Positions 1 through 8,692 of a stretch of 64,000 nucleotides of DNA are shown in pieces. The stretch is taken from NCBI GenBank assembly GCA_025360125.1, contig JANYCU010000045.1, forward strand, positions 186,001 through 250,000, given 5' to 3'. Every line of letters starts with the position of its first letter. Position 1 is the first letter of the stretch. The position numbers and the translations under genes were made by a program. This DNA is from Armatimonadota bacterium. GTDB lineage: Bacteria > Armatimonadota > Fimbriimonadia > Fimbriimonadales > Fimbriimonadaceae. The notes beneath the pieces were generated by a model. The model saw only the letters and a program-made list of their open reading frames with translations. It was not told the DNA's origin and did no database searches.

Positions 1-505
1 GGTTTTCCGGTCGATCTTCTTGATTGACCAACAGCAAAGAGGACAAGGGCGAGAGAAAAAGACTCTGGGATTTTTCACCCATCATCGAATTAATGAAGGC
101 CGCGGCACCAACGCGATCTTGCCGATAAATAAACAAATTTGTCGAATGAGTTAAGTGAGATTCTGACCGGAATCCGGACATGTGAGTCTTCTTACCGTCC
201 CGAATGATGTCCTCTTCAATCTTCTTGCTCGGGGAAAATGACGTCCCAAATTCGAATATCGACGGATCGCTATCACGCGGGCCGGAGCGGGCTATGTTCG
301 CCCCGTCCAAGAACATATACGAACTCTTCTGGCTATCAAATCGGCGAGTTAACTTCTGGATCGCCAATGTCATTTTGTCGGTCGATAATTGTTCGAGGTC
401 CTCCGTGGCCAAAATAGGATGCTCGTTTCCGGCTACCAAAATCATCGTGAACGATAGCTTCGGATTTTGCAACATCGTCATCGTCGCGAGAATTGTCGAA
501 ATCAT
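1..505 (-). CDS. Hypothetical protein, 3' end cut by window edge
   Basis: Reading the minus strand leftward from position 505, a frame stays open through 168 codons to the window edge. It is longer than the plus-strand frame at 204-518, which I take to be its shadow. The ATG at 505 is one possible start; the frame is open upstream to a TAG near 580, so a TTG start near 574 is also possible. The product is polar and serine/lysine-rich, with no clear membrane segment, lipobox or domain I recognise. Function unknown. Confidence 0.45.
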   Translation of the reverse strand, partial: MISTILATMTMLQNPKLSFTMILVAGNEHPILATEDLEQLSTDKMTLAIQKLTRRFDSQKSSYMFLDGANIARSGPRDSDPSIFEFGTSFSPSKKIEEDIIRDGKKTHMSGFRSESHLTHSTNLFIYRQDRVGAAAFINSMMGEKSQSLFLSPLSSLLLVNQEDRPEN

Positions 506-627
506 TAATGGATTATAAGCCGAGAGTTCGATGAACGCAATGCAATTCTTTAGTCCTGAAGGGACGTTTCAAATTAGCCTAGGACGCAGGAGGATGTTGC
601 ACTGATATTGAGAGCTGAAGGTTCGCT

Positions 628-2013
628 TCAATTGAATCCTTCCCTTGTTGCCATTCTTCGGGACCTCAACGCATAAACTCCAATTCCCAATAAAATCGCA
701 ACCCCCGTCGCGATCTGCTTCATCCAGCCCTCTTCTCTCACCGTGCAGACGAAAACCACCGTAATCACGATTGCCGGAACGACGCCCAGCAGCACCGCGA
801 CCGGAATCCCCCCGGGAACCTTAAACGGCCGCACCAATTCCGGCTCCCGAATCCGCAAAACCACCAACGCAGCAAACTCAAATAGTACGCTCAATCCATA
901 TAAGATCGAGTTGACCGTGATCAGTTCAGTGAAGCTGAACCATGAGAAGCAGGTGTACAGCAGCGCGCATAAAACGATCGAGCGGACTGGCGTTCCCCAT
1001 TTGGGATGAATGGTCGCCAAGCTCTTCGGCAAGAATCCGTTCTCGGCGAAAACCGCCGGAATTCGAGACGACGCCAGCATCTGAGAGCCAAACATCGCCG
1101 AAGTCGCTGCCAGTGCCGCGACCAAAACGATGCTCCCAATCCACGGAGTCGAGGCCTTCGCCGCGATCCCGGCCCAACTCCCTTCTGTCCACTGAGAAGC
1201 CAGCGGCGCCGTCTTAATCGCCGCCAAAACGGGCAACAAATACACCAAAGTCACCAATGGAATCGAGATCGCCAATGACCGAGGAAAACTCCGCTGCGGA
1301 TCCTCAACCTCGGCCGCCACTGTGCTCAGATTGTCCCAGCCCGTGTAGTTCCACAGCGCCGCCGCCAACCCAACGGACAACGCCGCTGGTGTCAGCACGA
1401 TTCCGCTGAAGGTCGGCAGAGTGATTCCTGCCTTCAGCACCATCATCAAAAACGGAAAGATGATCAAAGCGGTCAAGATTGTCGCCGTCCGCCCCACCGC
1501 CGCGATTCCCTTGATGTTCACCAGCGTCATCGCGATGACAACCCCAATCGCCAACAGTGCTCGCCCAAGACTCGAAAGTTCATGTCCGGTCGATCCTGTC
1601 AAATACTTGCTCAAGTAGGTCGCAAACAAAAGCGGATAGAGTGCGGCATCGACGATCGAATAGAGCCACGACAACCACGCGCACATGAACCCGGGAAACG
1701 GCCCCATCGCCCGCTTGACCCAGACATAGAACCCTCCTTCTTCCGGGATCGCCGAGCTGAGCTCAGCGGTCATCAGCGAGATCGGCAACGCCCAAATGAT
1801 CGGGGTGATGAGGATGAGCAAGATGCCGAGCGAGATGCCCGACTGACCCAAAACAGGCTCGAGGCCGTGAGGTCCGCCGCTGACGAGACAAAACGTCGCC
1901 AACGCCAGCGGAAACATCTTCAGCTTTTCCGAACGCCCAAATCTCACCGAAAGATTATGAAGGAGATGGGAGACGTGAAATGCACGAAGACTAGCAAAAA
2001 AATGGTTTACCAT
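628..2013 (-). CDS. APC-superfamily amino acid permease
   Basis: Inner-membrane transporter of the amino acid/polyamine/organocation superfamily, expected to take up amino acids or amines by cation coupling. The 461-residue product has about 12 hydrophobic segments. Early in the protein is the family's first-helix glycine signature (LVSGGPHGLE, about residues 43-52), followed by a conserved region ending EEGGFYVWVKRAMG. The ATG at 2013 lies inside the palindromic operator of the divergent antitoxin gene, and the first 22 residues are atypical. A GTG at 1947, giving VRFGRSEKLKMFPLALATF, is therefore a credible alternative start. The substrate cannot be told from sequence. Confidence 0.85.
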   Translation of the reverse strand: MVNHFFASLRAFHVSHLLHNLSVRFGRSEKLKMFPLALATFCLVSGGPHGLEPVLGQSGISLGILLILITPIIWALPISLMTAELSSAIPEEGGFYVWVKRAMGPFPGFMCAWLSWLYSIVDAALYPLLFATYLSKYLTGSTGHELSSLGRALLAIGVVIAMTLVNIKGIAAVGRTATILTALIIFPFLMMVLKAGITLPTFSGIVLTPAALSVGLAAALWNYTGWDNLSTVAAEVEDPQRSFPRSLAISIPLVTLVYLLPVLAAIKTAPLASQWTEGSWAGIAAKASTPWIGSIVLVAALAATSAMFGSQMLASSRIPAVFAENGFLPKSLATIHPKWGTPVRSIVLCALLYTCFSWFSFTELITVNSILYGLSVLFEFAALVVLRIREPELVRPFKVPGGIPVAVLLGVVPAIVITVVFVCTVREEGWMKQIATGVAILLGIGVYALRSRRMATREGFN

Positions 2014-2033
2014 ATTTCCATAAATATGGTAAA
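2006..2033. promoter_or_regulatory. Palindromic operator of the vapBC-like pair
   Basis: Two perfect 12-bp arms (TTTACCATATTT and its complement) are separated by CCAT, ending 8 bp before the antitoxin ATG at 2042. Ribbon-helix-helix antitoxins usually repress their own operon through such palindromes, so this is probably the autoregulatory site. It also overlaps the annotated start of the divergent permease. Confidence 0.6.
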
Positions 2034-2041
2034 ATGGAGAT

Positions 2042-2320
2042 ATGAAAACAACAGTTGAGATTCCAGATGACTTGATGAAGGCAATTAAGATAAGAGCGGT
2101 TGAGGAGGGAAAAAAGCTGAATCAAGTGATGCGAGAACTTTTGACAAGTGGCCTTAAAACAAAGCAACCCAAGTTACCTAAAGTACGGATTGGCGTCGAT
2201 AAGCTGAATGGTTTGCCAGTCATTCTGAGCAGCAAGGCTAAAAATGGAGATTTAACCCCCGCTCAATTGAGTGACATCTTGAACGAACAAGAGGCTAGTT
2301 ATCACATACCTTCTCGATAG
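2042..2320 (+). CDS. Ribbon-helix-helix antitoxin, VapB-like
   Basis: The 92-residue protein begins MKTTVEIPDDLMKAIKIRAV, the beta-strand then helix pattern of CopG/Arc-type DNA-binding antitoxins. A linker follows, and then a C-terminal tail that would wrap the toxin. It lies directly behind a palindromic operator and overlaps the PIN-domain frame that follows by about 20 bp. Expected role: bind and neutralise the PIN toxin and repress the operon. The fold assignment is good; the exact antitoxin family is not settled. Confidence 0.75.
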   Translation: MKTTVEIPDDLMKAIKIRAVEEGKKLNQVMRELLTSGLKTKQPKLPKVRIGVDKLNGLPVILSSKAKNGDLTPAQLSDILNEQEASYHIPSR

Positions 2321-2735
2321 TTCATTCTGGTTAGCACTTGCCATACAAGGTCATGGGAATCATGACCAAGCACGGGCATTTTTTTCCGGCGTCAAAGGCC
2401 GCGATTCATTGCTTTTTTGTCGTGCAACGCAGCAGTCGTTTTTGCGCCTTTTAACGACGGCATCTATACTGCGCCAATATGATGAGCCCCCTTTGACAAA
2501 TCTTCAGGCTTGGCGGATATTCGAGGACTTAATGGCAGATCCGAAGGTCACATTTGCTCATGAAGCGGTTGATATTCAACCCTTGTGGCACCAATTCTCC
2601 GCGCTAAAAACAGCTTCCCCAAAACTATGGATGGATTCTTATTTGGCTGCTTTGGCCATCGCTCACGGATATACCTTGGTCACCTTGGACAACGATTTTA
2701 AGCAATTTGCAAACTTGAACTACAGATTGATTTGA
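2301..2735 (+). CDS. PIN-domain (VapC-like) toxin lacking a canonical start
   Basis: PIN-domain ribonuclease, partner of the antitoxin just upstream. The frame reads ITYLLDSSFWLALA at its start, carrying the first catalytic Asp. Near the C-terminus it has WMDSYLAALA and LVTLDNDF with further acidic residues, so the full PIN fold is encoded. No ATG, GTG or TTG lies between the in-frame TGA at 2280 and the first Asp; the nearest plausible initiator is ATC at 2301, overlapping the antitoxin end. The first canonical start, TTG 2409, would delete the catalytic Asp. It may use a rare start through translational coupling, or be dead. Confidence 0.6.
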   Translation: MTYLLDSSFWLALAIQGHGNHDQARAFFSGVKGRDSLLFCRATQQSFLRLLTTASILRQYDEPPLTNLQAWRIFEDLMADPKVTFAHEAVDIQPLWHQFSALKTASPKLWMDSYLAALAIAHGYTLVTLDNDFKQFANLNYRLI

Positions 2736-2743
2736 TCGCCATT

Positions 2744-3424
2744 CTATAGCCGATCAATCGTCATGTGATTCTTGTTCATGCTCATCGGCAAGTTCGACGT
2801 GTACTCCGCACCTTCGGTCCTCGCATCCAGCTTCTGCAGTGAAAAGTCCTTCGCCCGAAGCCAAACAGTCTCCTTCGTTGAGCCCGGATACTTCTCCTTG
2901 TTCAGCTTCATCGTCATCGCGATCTTTAGGCAGTCAATCTTGCCAAGCTTTATATGGCCCACCAACGAGCATTCGACCGAGACCATCCCAGCGGTATGAC
3001 TCCACGATTCGCCGATCTTCACCGGATGGTCAGGCACAAACTCATACACATGGGATTGAAGCTCATTGACCGCCAGAAAGTCTGACCCCGCAGGAACGGG
3101 AGGACGAACAGCCTCGCCGAGCGAGGAGTAGGTCATATTATTAGGGTCCTGTTTTGGAAACTTCTCAATGGTTCCGCCCAGGTTTCGGAAACCTCTAATC
3201 AAATTATCTTCGATCGTGTAATTGCTTTTCGCGTCAACCTTGCTAATCTTGTAGCTGTCGGTCGATTCATACCGAATGATTACCTTGCCTGGAGCATCGA
3301 GCACGAGATGAAATTTCTCGACATGCCCCACGTGCCGTAACTGCTTCAACGCGAACGTTTCGTCGGTGCCAAAAGAAAGCCCAGTCAAAACTACAAAAAC
3401 TAAGGGACCAATCAGTCGCTTCAT
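2744..3424 (-). CDS. Secreted hypothetical protein
   Basis: The ATG at 3424 follows a GAAAG-type ribosome site and starts MKRLIGPLVFVVLTGLSFG, a good signal peptide, so I prefer it to the longer frame from 3493. The mature part, about 205 residues, is beta-rich. It ends with a section on how the molecule changes with temperature-like or mass terms in many Armatimonadota proteins (PVKIGESW, then VWLRAKDFSLQKLDA), typical of periplasmic proteins of unknown function. No catalytic motif is visible. Confidence 0.65.
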   Translation of the reverse strand: MKRLIGPLVFVVLTGLSFGTDETFALKQLRHVGHVEKFHLVLDAPGKVIIRYESTDSYKISKVDAKSNYTIEDNLIRGFRNLGGTIEKFPKQDPNNMTYSSLGEAVRPPVPAGSDFLAVNELQSHVYEFVPDHPVKIGESWSHTAGMVSVECSLVGHIKLGKIDCLKIAMTMKLNKEKYPGSTKETVWLRAKDFSLQKLDARTEGAEYTSNLPMSMNKNHMTIDRL

Positions 3425-3645
3425 ATCTTTCTCAAGAAACAAGCTTCCGAGAGGAAAAATTCCAATTACTTTCCGAGTTCCGTTTCGCTCCATAAGCCAG
3501 CAAACACCAAGTGCCTCCTCGCCGAAATATTCGCATTCAGAATGTCAGCATTCTGCTGACGATGGCCGCGATTTGGCGTCGGGATCGGATTCTGGGAACA
3601 TGCCATCGAAAAACCAATAAGCGTGATAATCTCTTCACTCCACTG

Positions 3646-3927
3646 TCACTTGACTTTCTTGGAGATTATTTGCCAGACGCCACCAACATAACGATAAGTT
3701 GCGCCGACCTGAGTCAAGATCCGCTGAAGCATGAGTTCGAACTTAGCCCCCTCGACTTTTACCGAGGCTTTCCCTTTGATGCTTCGATCAATCCTTGGCT
3801 CACCCATATTGTCGTAACGTTTAAAGAAGGCTCGAATGATCACCGTCTTCTCGGTGTCGTGCATTTCAAAGGCTGGCTCTTGACGCAAATTCAACGCCAT
3901 CGCAATTCCGATCGTGAGAATGCCCAT
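3646..3927 (-). CDS. Small secreted STN-like protein
   Basis: The product is about 93 residues from the ATG at 3927 (a GTG at 3945 is the alternative). It starts with a hydrophobic stretch (MGILTIGIAMALNL) that could be an export signal. The C-terminal half (FELMLQRILTQVGATYRYVGGVWQI) resembles the small STN domain found at the N-terminus of secretins and TonB-dependent transducers, here free-standing. Function unknown. Confidence 0.5.
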   Translation of the reverse strand: MGILTIGIAMALNLRQEPAFEMHDTEKTVIIRAFFKRYDNMGEPRIDRSIKGKASVKVEGAKFELMLQRILTQVGATYRYVGGVWQIISKKVK

Positions 3928-3983
3928 ATGTTCTAAATCTATCACTTTGGAAGGCTAGCAACGGCTCGCGTTTCATTATGAAT

Positions 3984-4058
3984 GCCTCAGGAATCGCGAA
4001 GCCGCCAAAGGGATTCAAAGATAAAATCAAATTCATGCGGCGAAGGCTTTCCTGAGGC
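3984..4058. repeat. Inverted repeat in the gap before priA
   Basis: The arms GCCTCAGGAA (3984-3993) and TTCCTGAGGC (4049-4058) are perfect complements about 55 bp apart. There is no T-run, so it is not an obvious intrinsic terminator. The remaining intergenic sequence to 4138 shows nothing else. Confidence 0.35.
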
Positions 4059-4138
4059 TAAGAACTTGTCTTGTGTAACCCCATACTCATCTTCCCCTTC
4101 TTGCACTCGCACTTGACCCCGCACTGTAAACTAATCCA

Positions 4139-6556
4139 ATGGATTCCCTCAGGGTCGTAGATGTCGCTCTCGACCCCCGATCGGGTGGATCCAACGCGAT
4201 TTACTCGTACCTCCCGACTCCCAAGGTGAAAGTTGGCGACGCCGTTCTCGTCAGCCTCGGCAACCGCCAACTGCTCGGCTATGCTATCGCCTTTCGGACC
4301 GTCACCGCCGAGACGCTCGGCTTCGATCCCGTCCACCTAAAACCCATCGCGGGAATCGTGGCCGGACTCCAAATCCCCGCCCCCATCATGGCCGCGGTCC
4401 ACTATGTCAGCGAGCAATATCTCTGTCCGATTCCGAGTGCTCTGACCACCGCGGTTCCGCCCGGAGTTCGTGACCGTCTCGTCAAGACCTGGTCCGCAAC
4501 CGAAAAACCCCGCACTCCGGACCTCAAGACCCTCGAAGTTGAAGTCCTCAACATACTCAACCAAGAAGGCGAAATCGAAGAGAAAGAGAGCCTCCAACTT
4601 GGCACCGAAAAAGCCCTCAAGTCGCTGGTCTCGCAAGGCTTCGTCGAGCAAACCCTGAAGCTCAAACCGTTTCAGCATAAAAAATCGGCCGACGTGCTCT
4701 ATCGCCTCACGTCAGACGATGCCAAGGTCGAGAAATTCCTCACTGGCGAAGGCAAAAAGAAACCCGCCCAAACCGTCGCCGTTATGCAGATTCAAGAAGC
4801 CGACGGCAGCGCACTGTCCAGTGCAGAAATTCGCGCAATGGCCGGGGTTACCGAGACAACAATCAAAGCGCTCATCAAGGCCGAAATCCTCGAGCCCGTC
4901 ACCAGCGATGATCACCACGTCGCCAAACAACCCCCGACCCCTAACAAGCATCAGCAAGTCGCCATTGACGCAATCTGCCATGCCATTGACGCCAACCAGC
5001 CGCAAAGTTTCCTCCTCTTCGGAATCACGGGCAGTGGCAAGACCGAAGTGTTTCTCCGCGCCGCCGGAAAGGCACTGGCCAACGGACGACAAGTCCTGTA
5101 CCTGGTTCCAGAAATCGCCCTTGCGACCCAGGCAATCGCCCAACTAAGAGAACGGTTCGGAGCGAGAATTGCCATCCTCCACAGCGAACAAAGCCCCGTA
5201 GAGCGACTGCAAAACTGGCAAGAGGTCCGCAACGGCGGGGCCAGCATCGTCCTCGGCCCGCGCAGCGCGCTCTTTGCTCCGCTCACCAACGTCGGCCTCA
5301 TCGTCCTCGACGAAGAACACGAAACTGGCTACAAGCAGGAGCAATCGCCCCGCTACCAATCGCGCACCGTCGCCCGGTTCTTAAGTAAAAAACACAACTG
5401 CCCGCTGGTCCTCGGCAGCGCGACCCCATCAATCGAATACTTTGCCGAGGCCGAAGCAAACGAAGAAGAAGGCGACGCAAACAGACTCACGTTGCTCACT
5501 CTCCCAAATCGAACCGCATCCGCTGTATTGCCCAAAGTCTTCATTGAAGATCTGAGTTCAGGTTATCGAGGCGGACACCCGTCCCTGTTCGGTCCTCTGC
5601 TTACCGAAAAACTGGAGCAGACGCTGGAGGCGGGAAACCAAGCCATTCTCTTCCTCAATCGTCGAGCCTACTCTCCCTTCCTCATGTGCCGCGACTGCGG
5701 CAGCAAGTGGGAATGTCCGTCGTGCGCGGTCACCCTCAGTTACCATCGCCGTGACAACAAATTAAAGTGCCACCACTGCGGCTATCAAGAACGGGCTCCG
5801 GAAGTCTGCCCCAAGTGCGAAGGCACAAAAATTAAGCCATTCGGAGTCGGCACTGAGAAGGTCGAAGAACTCGTCATCGAGCAATTTCCCACCGCTCGGG
5901 TTTCTCGCCTCGATCGTGACATCGCCCAAAAGAAGGGAGCGATCGAAGAAGTTATTGCCGACTTCCGCAGCGGCGAAAAAAATGTGCTTGTTGGAACTCA
6001 ATTAGTCGCAAAGGGCCTTGACTTTCCTAATGTGACCCTCGTTGGAGTCATTGCCGCCGACGTCTCGCTTAACCTTCCCGATTTTCGTAGTAGCGAACGC
6101 ACATTCCAACTCCTGAGCCAAGTCGCGGGACGCGCTGGTCGTGGAACCAAGCCTGGCGAAGTCGTAATCCAAACCTTTAATCCGACCACCCCCGCCATCG
6201 TCTTCGCACAAAAACACGAATACCTGGAGTTCTTCCACCACTGCCTGCAAGAGCGCCGCGAAGCCAAATATCCGCCCTATAACAAGCTGATCAACATCGT
6301 AATGTCGGGCGAATCCCGCCCGGCGGTCATCGGACTAGGAGCCAAAATCCTCGCCCGCCTTCAAACGTTCGAAGCAATCCAAATCCTCGGCCCAACTGAC
6401 TGCGTCCTCGAGCGCCTTGCCAACCGTTGGCGACGGCACATGCTCATCAAACTTTCTGCTGATTTCGACGTCCAACGCATCGGTGAAGCCATCGCCGATG
6501 TCGAAGAAAAAGGCGTCCAACTCGTCATCGATGTGGATCCATACAGCTTGATGTAA
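4139..6556 (+). CDS. priA: Primosomal replication restart helicase PriA
   Basis: 3'-to-5' DNA helicase that recognises stalled forks and reloads the replisome. The 805-residue length fits the family. The N-terminal 3'-DNA-binding domain is followed by a winged-helix-like region, then Walker A (GITGSGKTEVF, about residue 297) and a DEEH box (LIVLDEEHETGYKQE). Eight zinc-binding cysteines lie in the helicase insertion (CRDCGSKWECPSC through CPKC, about 517-562), and VAKGLDFPNVTLVG and QVAGRAGRG helicase motifs follow. Its last codons (LVIDVDPYSLM) are repeated downstream at about 7192-7237, beyond a DUF559 cassette. Confidence 0.95.
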   Translation: MDSLRVVDVALDPRSGGSNAIYSYLPTPKVKVGDAVLVSLGNRQLLGYAIAFRTVTAETLGFDPVHLKPIAGIVAGLQIPAPIMAAVHYVSEQYLCPIPSALTTAVPPGVRDRLVKTWSATEKPRTPDLKTLEVEVLNILNQEGEIEEKESLQLGTEKALKSLVSQGFVEQTLKLKPFQHKKSADVLYRLTSDDAKVEKFLTGEGKKKPAQTVAVMQIQEADGSALSSAEIRAMAGVTETTIKALIKAEILEPVTSDDHHVAKQPPTPNKHQQVAIDAICHAIDANQPQSFLLFGITGSGKTEVFLRAAGKALANGRQVLYLVPEIALATQAIAQLRERFGARIAILHSEQSPVERLQNWQEVRNGGASIVLGPRSALFAPLTNVGLIVLDEEHETGYKQEQSPRYQSRTVARFLSKKHNCPLVLGSATPSIEYFAEAEANEEEGDANRLTLLTLPNRTASAVLPKVFIEDLSSGYRGGHPSLFGPLLTEKLEQTLEAGNQAILFLNRRAYSPFLMCRDCGSKWECPSCAVTLSYHRRDNKLKCHHCGYQERAPEVCPKCEGTKIKPFGVGTEKVEELVIEQFPTARVSRLDRDIAQKKGAIEEVIADFRSGEKNVLVGTQLVAKGLDFPNVTLVGVIAADVSLNLPDFRSSERTFQLLSQVAGRAGRGTKPGEVVIQTFNPTTPAIVFAQKHEYLEFFHHCLQERREAKYPPYNKLINIVMSGESRPAVIGLGAKILARLQTFEAIQILGPTDCVLERLANRWRRHMLIKLSADFDVQRIGEAIADVEEKGVQLVIDVDPYSLM

Positions 6557-6557
6557 T
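6513..6557 (+). repeat. priA 3' end, left copy of cassette-flanking repeat
   Basis: The last 45 bp of priA, encoding QLVIDVDPYSLM and the stop, recur with a few third-position differences at 7192-7237. The two copies flank the DUF559 cassette as an imperfect direct repeat, the layout expected when an element integrates at the end of a gene and restores it. Confidence 0.6.
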
Positions 6558-6561
6558 TAGG

Positions 6562-7188
6562 TTCCCTTCCCCTTTTCACGCCCCAATAACCTTTCGCAAT
6601 TGACACCATGAAAACAGGGCGTTAAAGGGGGAAGGGTTAGGGATGGGGGTTCTTAACTTCCCCAAAAAGTAGGTAAAACGACCTATGCGCGAGCAAGAGC
6701 GAAACTTATCCGAAGGAAACATCAAACGAGTTCGCAAGCTTAGAGCCGAGATGAGCATCTCGGAGCAAGTCTTATGGAAACGAATTCGCGATAAGAAGTT
6801 AGCTTATAAATTTCGTCGCCAACATCCAATAGGAAAATACGTCCTGGACTTTTACTGCCCAACCTTAAAGCTCTGCGTCGAAATTGATGGAGAGCAACAC
6901 CAGTTTAGAGTTGAAGCAGATAACGCAAGGGATTCTTTTTTGATGTCCAAAGGCATCGTTACAATCAGAATTCCAAGCCTGCAGTTGTTTGGTGACGAGG
7001 AAATGAATAGCTTTGCTTGGGCGGAGAAACTGCAAGCAATTTGTGATCTTCGAGCAGTAGAAATTGGGCTGATTCAAGACTAGATTCGCCAAGAATTGAC
7101 CCCCATCCCAACCCTTCCCCCTTTAGTTTCGCAGAAGCGTCGGATCCAAAAATTGACCAATGAGAGCTCACCGAAAAGGGGAAGGGCT
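6562..7188. mobile_element. DUF559 endonuclease cassette with GC-rich inverted flanks
   Basis: The cassette starts near 6562 with CCCTTCCCCTTTTC and ends near 7186 with its complement GAAAAGGGGAAGGG. Just inside are a second inverted pair, GGGTTAGGGATGGGGGT (about 6635-6652) and ACCCCCATCCCAACCC (about 7099-7114). The only gene inside is the DUF559 protein. With the priA-end repeats outside, this looks like a small self-contained mobile unit. The family name and mechanism are inferred. Confidence 0.5.
6685..7083 (+). CDS. DUF559 endonuclease-domain protein
   Basis: The 132-residue product matches the DUF559 family, PD-(D/E)XK-fold proteins related to very-short-patch repair endonucleases. 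Recognisable segments are the helical start (SEQVLWKRIRDKKLAYKFRRQHPIG) and the core strand pair (YVLDFYCP, then LCVEIDGEQHQ), which carries the Asp and Glu of the presumed active site. It ends with a strand reading VTIRIPSLQLF. It sits alone between inverted repeats behind priA. Family members often travel as single-gene cassettes; the physiological substrate is unknown. Confidence 0.8.
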   Translation: MREQERNLSEGNIKRVRKLRAEMSISEQVLWKRIRDKKLAYKFRRQHPIGKYVLDFYCPTLKLCVEIDGEQHQFRVEADNARDSFLMSKGIVTIRIPSLQLFGDEEMNSFAWAEKLQAICDLRAVEIGLIQD

Positions 7189-7191
7189 TGT

Positions 7192-7237
7192 TGCTCCAGC
7201 TCGTCATCGACGTGGACCCATACAGCTTGATGTAATA
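7192..7237 (+). repeat. Second copy of the priA 3' end
   Basis: Imperfect direct repeat of 6513-6557; it still reads QLVIDVDPYSLM followed by a stop. Differences such as CGTGGACCC for TGTGGATCC are silent, suggesting an allele from another genome or an old duplication. From 7238 to 7482 there is no gene. The stretch holds short palindromes of the kind GCCGAAGGCAC and GCGATTGCCTGCAATCGC, typical of REP-like sequence. Confidence 0.6.
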
Positions 7238-7482
7238 GACCCCTGGCGTCTCTGTTCGGATTTCGACCTGATTCGCCGACGGAGTAACCAGTACATGCCA
7301 AAAGAATAATGGCCAGGAAGTTGGACGATAGGCGTCCTCGCCTGTTCTTGGTGCCGAAGGCACTTTGGAGTGCGATTGCCTGCAATCGCTTTGGCCTGCG
7401 AGACCCGTCTCGCTGCAAACTAGAACCTAAATGGCCCCGAAACATGGTCAAAAACCAATAATTACACTAAAATAGTATCAAC

Positions 7483-7887
7483 GTGAATCGAGAGGTGACG
7501 CCGAAGCAAAGAAAGCTCATTCGAATATGGCTCTATTCTCCCGTGCTTATGGTATGCCTAATTTGGCTGGTCGGACTCTTTGTAAGTCCAAACCCAAATG
7601 ATGCATTTAACAGCTTCTTCTTCCTTTTCATCATATTCGCCATCACAGCCATTGCGCGGAAAGTGGAGACATCACGGAGAATGGTTATACCTACCAAGAA
7701 AGAAATAGGTTTCTTCTTTATTTTCGCGGTTTTTTGGACCTTGATTATGATTGGTCCCAAGATCCTTCGACAAAAGCACGATTGGGAAATTGATTTAATA
7801 TGGCAAGGTGTTGGTTTCTTAATCCTGGCTCCTGTCGTGCTCTGTTATCGGAAGCAAAAAAATGTCCCGATTGAGGACATGGCATGA
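7483..7887 (+). CDS. Small membrane protein, four TM segments (paralogue 1)
   Basis: GTG start. The product is 134 residues with four hydrophobic segments, a basic start and a basic loop (RKVETSRRM). It overlaps the next gene by 4 bp (ATGA). Both share the same helix layout and a similar tail (FCYRKQKNVPIED versus FVGQKKSIPIKS), so they are probably diverged tandem paralogues. No known family recognised. Confidence 0.6.
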   Translation: MNREVTPKQRKLIRIWLYSPVLMVCLIWLVGLFVSPNPNDAFNSFFFLFIIFAITAIARKVETSRRMVIPTKKEIGFFFIFAVFWTLIMIGPKILRQKHDWEIDLIWQGVGFLILAPVVLCYRKQKNVPIEDMA

Positions 7888-8279
7888 CCAATACGTCGCG
7901 GCAAACCTGGCTCATTCGTTCCTGCATAGTCTCTCCGATGGTTGCGGCGACCGCTTATCACGTCCTTCGACTCTACCAAAACCTGCCCACAATATCGCTT
8001 CTACTATTTCTTGTCGCGGTTGGCATAGCTCTCCTGACCTTATGGACTGTAGAACGTAAATACGAGTACAAACTGCCTTCAAAGTCCGACATCTTCTCAT
8101 GCGGGCTCGCATTCCTCCTCCTTGGCGGTTTCAATTTCTGGCTTGATTATAACGTTCATAACCACGACAAGGTCCATGAGGCGTTGAGCTCGTTGTTATC
8201 GCTCCTTTGCCTCTTTCCGTTCATGTTATTTGTCGGGCAAAAGAAATCCATTCCAATCAAAAGTGCGAGAACCCTGTAA
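7884..8279 (+). CDS. Small membrane protein, four TM segments (paralogue 2)
   Basis: The product is 131 residues, translationally coupled to the previous gene by an ATGA overlap. Four hydrophobic segments span most of the length, ending in QKKSIPIKSARTL. It is probably a hetero-oligomeric partner or duplicate of its neighbour. Function unknown. Confidence 0.6.
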   Translation: MTNTSRQTWLIRSCIVSPMVAATAYHVLRLYQNLPTISLLLFLVAVGIALLTLWTVERKYEYKLPSKSDIFSCGLAFLLLGGFNFWLDYNVHNHDKVHEALSSLLSLLCLFPFMLFVGQKKSIPIKSARTL

Positions 8280-8356
8280 GTTCCAGCGTCAATACTTCCT
8301 CCTACACCCAATTGCCCTTGCCCACGCCCTCGCCCTGAAAGCTGTAGACTAATTCC

Positions 8357-8692
8357 ATGAACGTCTACGCGATTTGGGTCGATCTGGTCGACGGCCGAGA
8401 AGATCTCGAGTTTGCGAAAGCGATCGAGCAATATCTCAACCATTTCAAACAGCAAGGCTTCGCTGAATCCTGGACGCTCGAGCGCAGAAAGCTCGGCTTC
8501 AGTCCCGACGGCTTCGGCGAGTTCCACATTCGCATCCTCACCAAAGACCTCGACACCCTCGACAAGATGTTTTACCAAGCCGCAAGCCGATCCGGCGAAG
8601 TCGAAAAAATGCACGGCGACGTCTACAAACGCGTCAAAAACTTCAAAGCCGCCCTTTACCGATCCTTCCCCGACGAAGTGAGAAACAGTTGA
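8357..8692 (+). CDS. DUF6614-like protein
   Basis: The 111-residue soluble protein begins MNVYAIWVDLVDGREDLEF and contains RRKLGFSPDGFGEFHI and a C-terminal FKAALYRSFPDEVR. From memory these match the conserved pattern of a small family annotated DUF6614. It appears as an alpha-beta ferredoxin-like fold, with no catalytic motif. It overlaps the next frame by 4 bp and is probably co-transcribed with it. Family naming is moderately sure; the function is unknown. Confidence 0.6.
   Translation: MNVYAIWVDLVDGREDLEFAKAIEQYLNHFKQQGFAESWTLERRKLGFSPDGFGEFHIRILTKDLDTLDKMFYQAASRSGEVEKMHGDVYKRVKNFKAALYRSFPDEVRNS

Noticed and set aside
204-518. Plus-strand 104-residue frame
   Set aside because: The opposite strand has a longer open frame running to the window edge, so this is probably its shadow.
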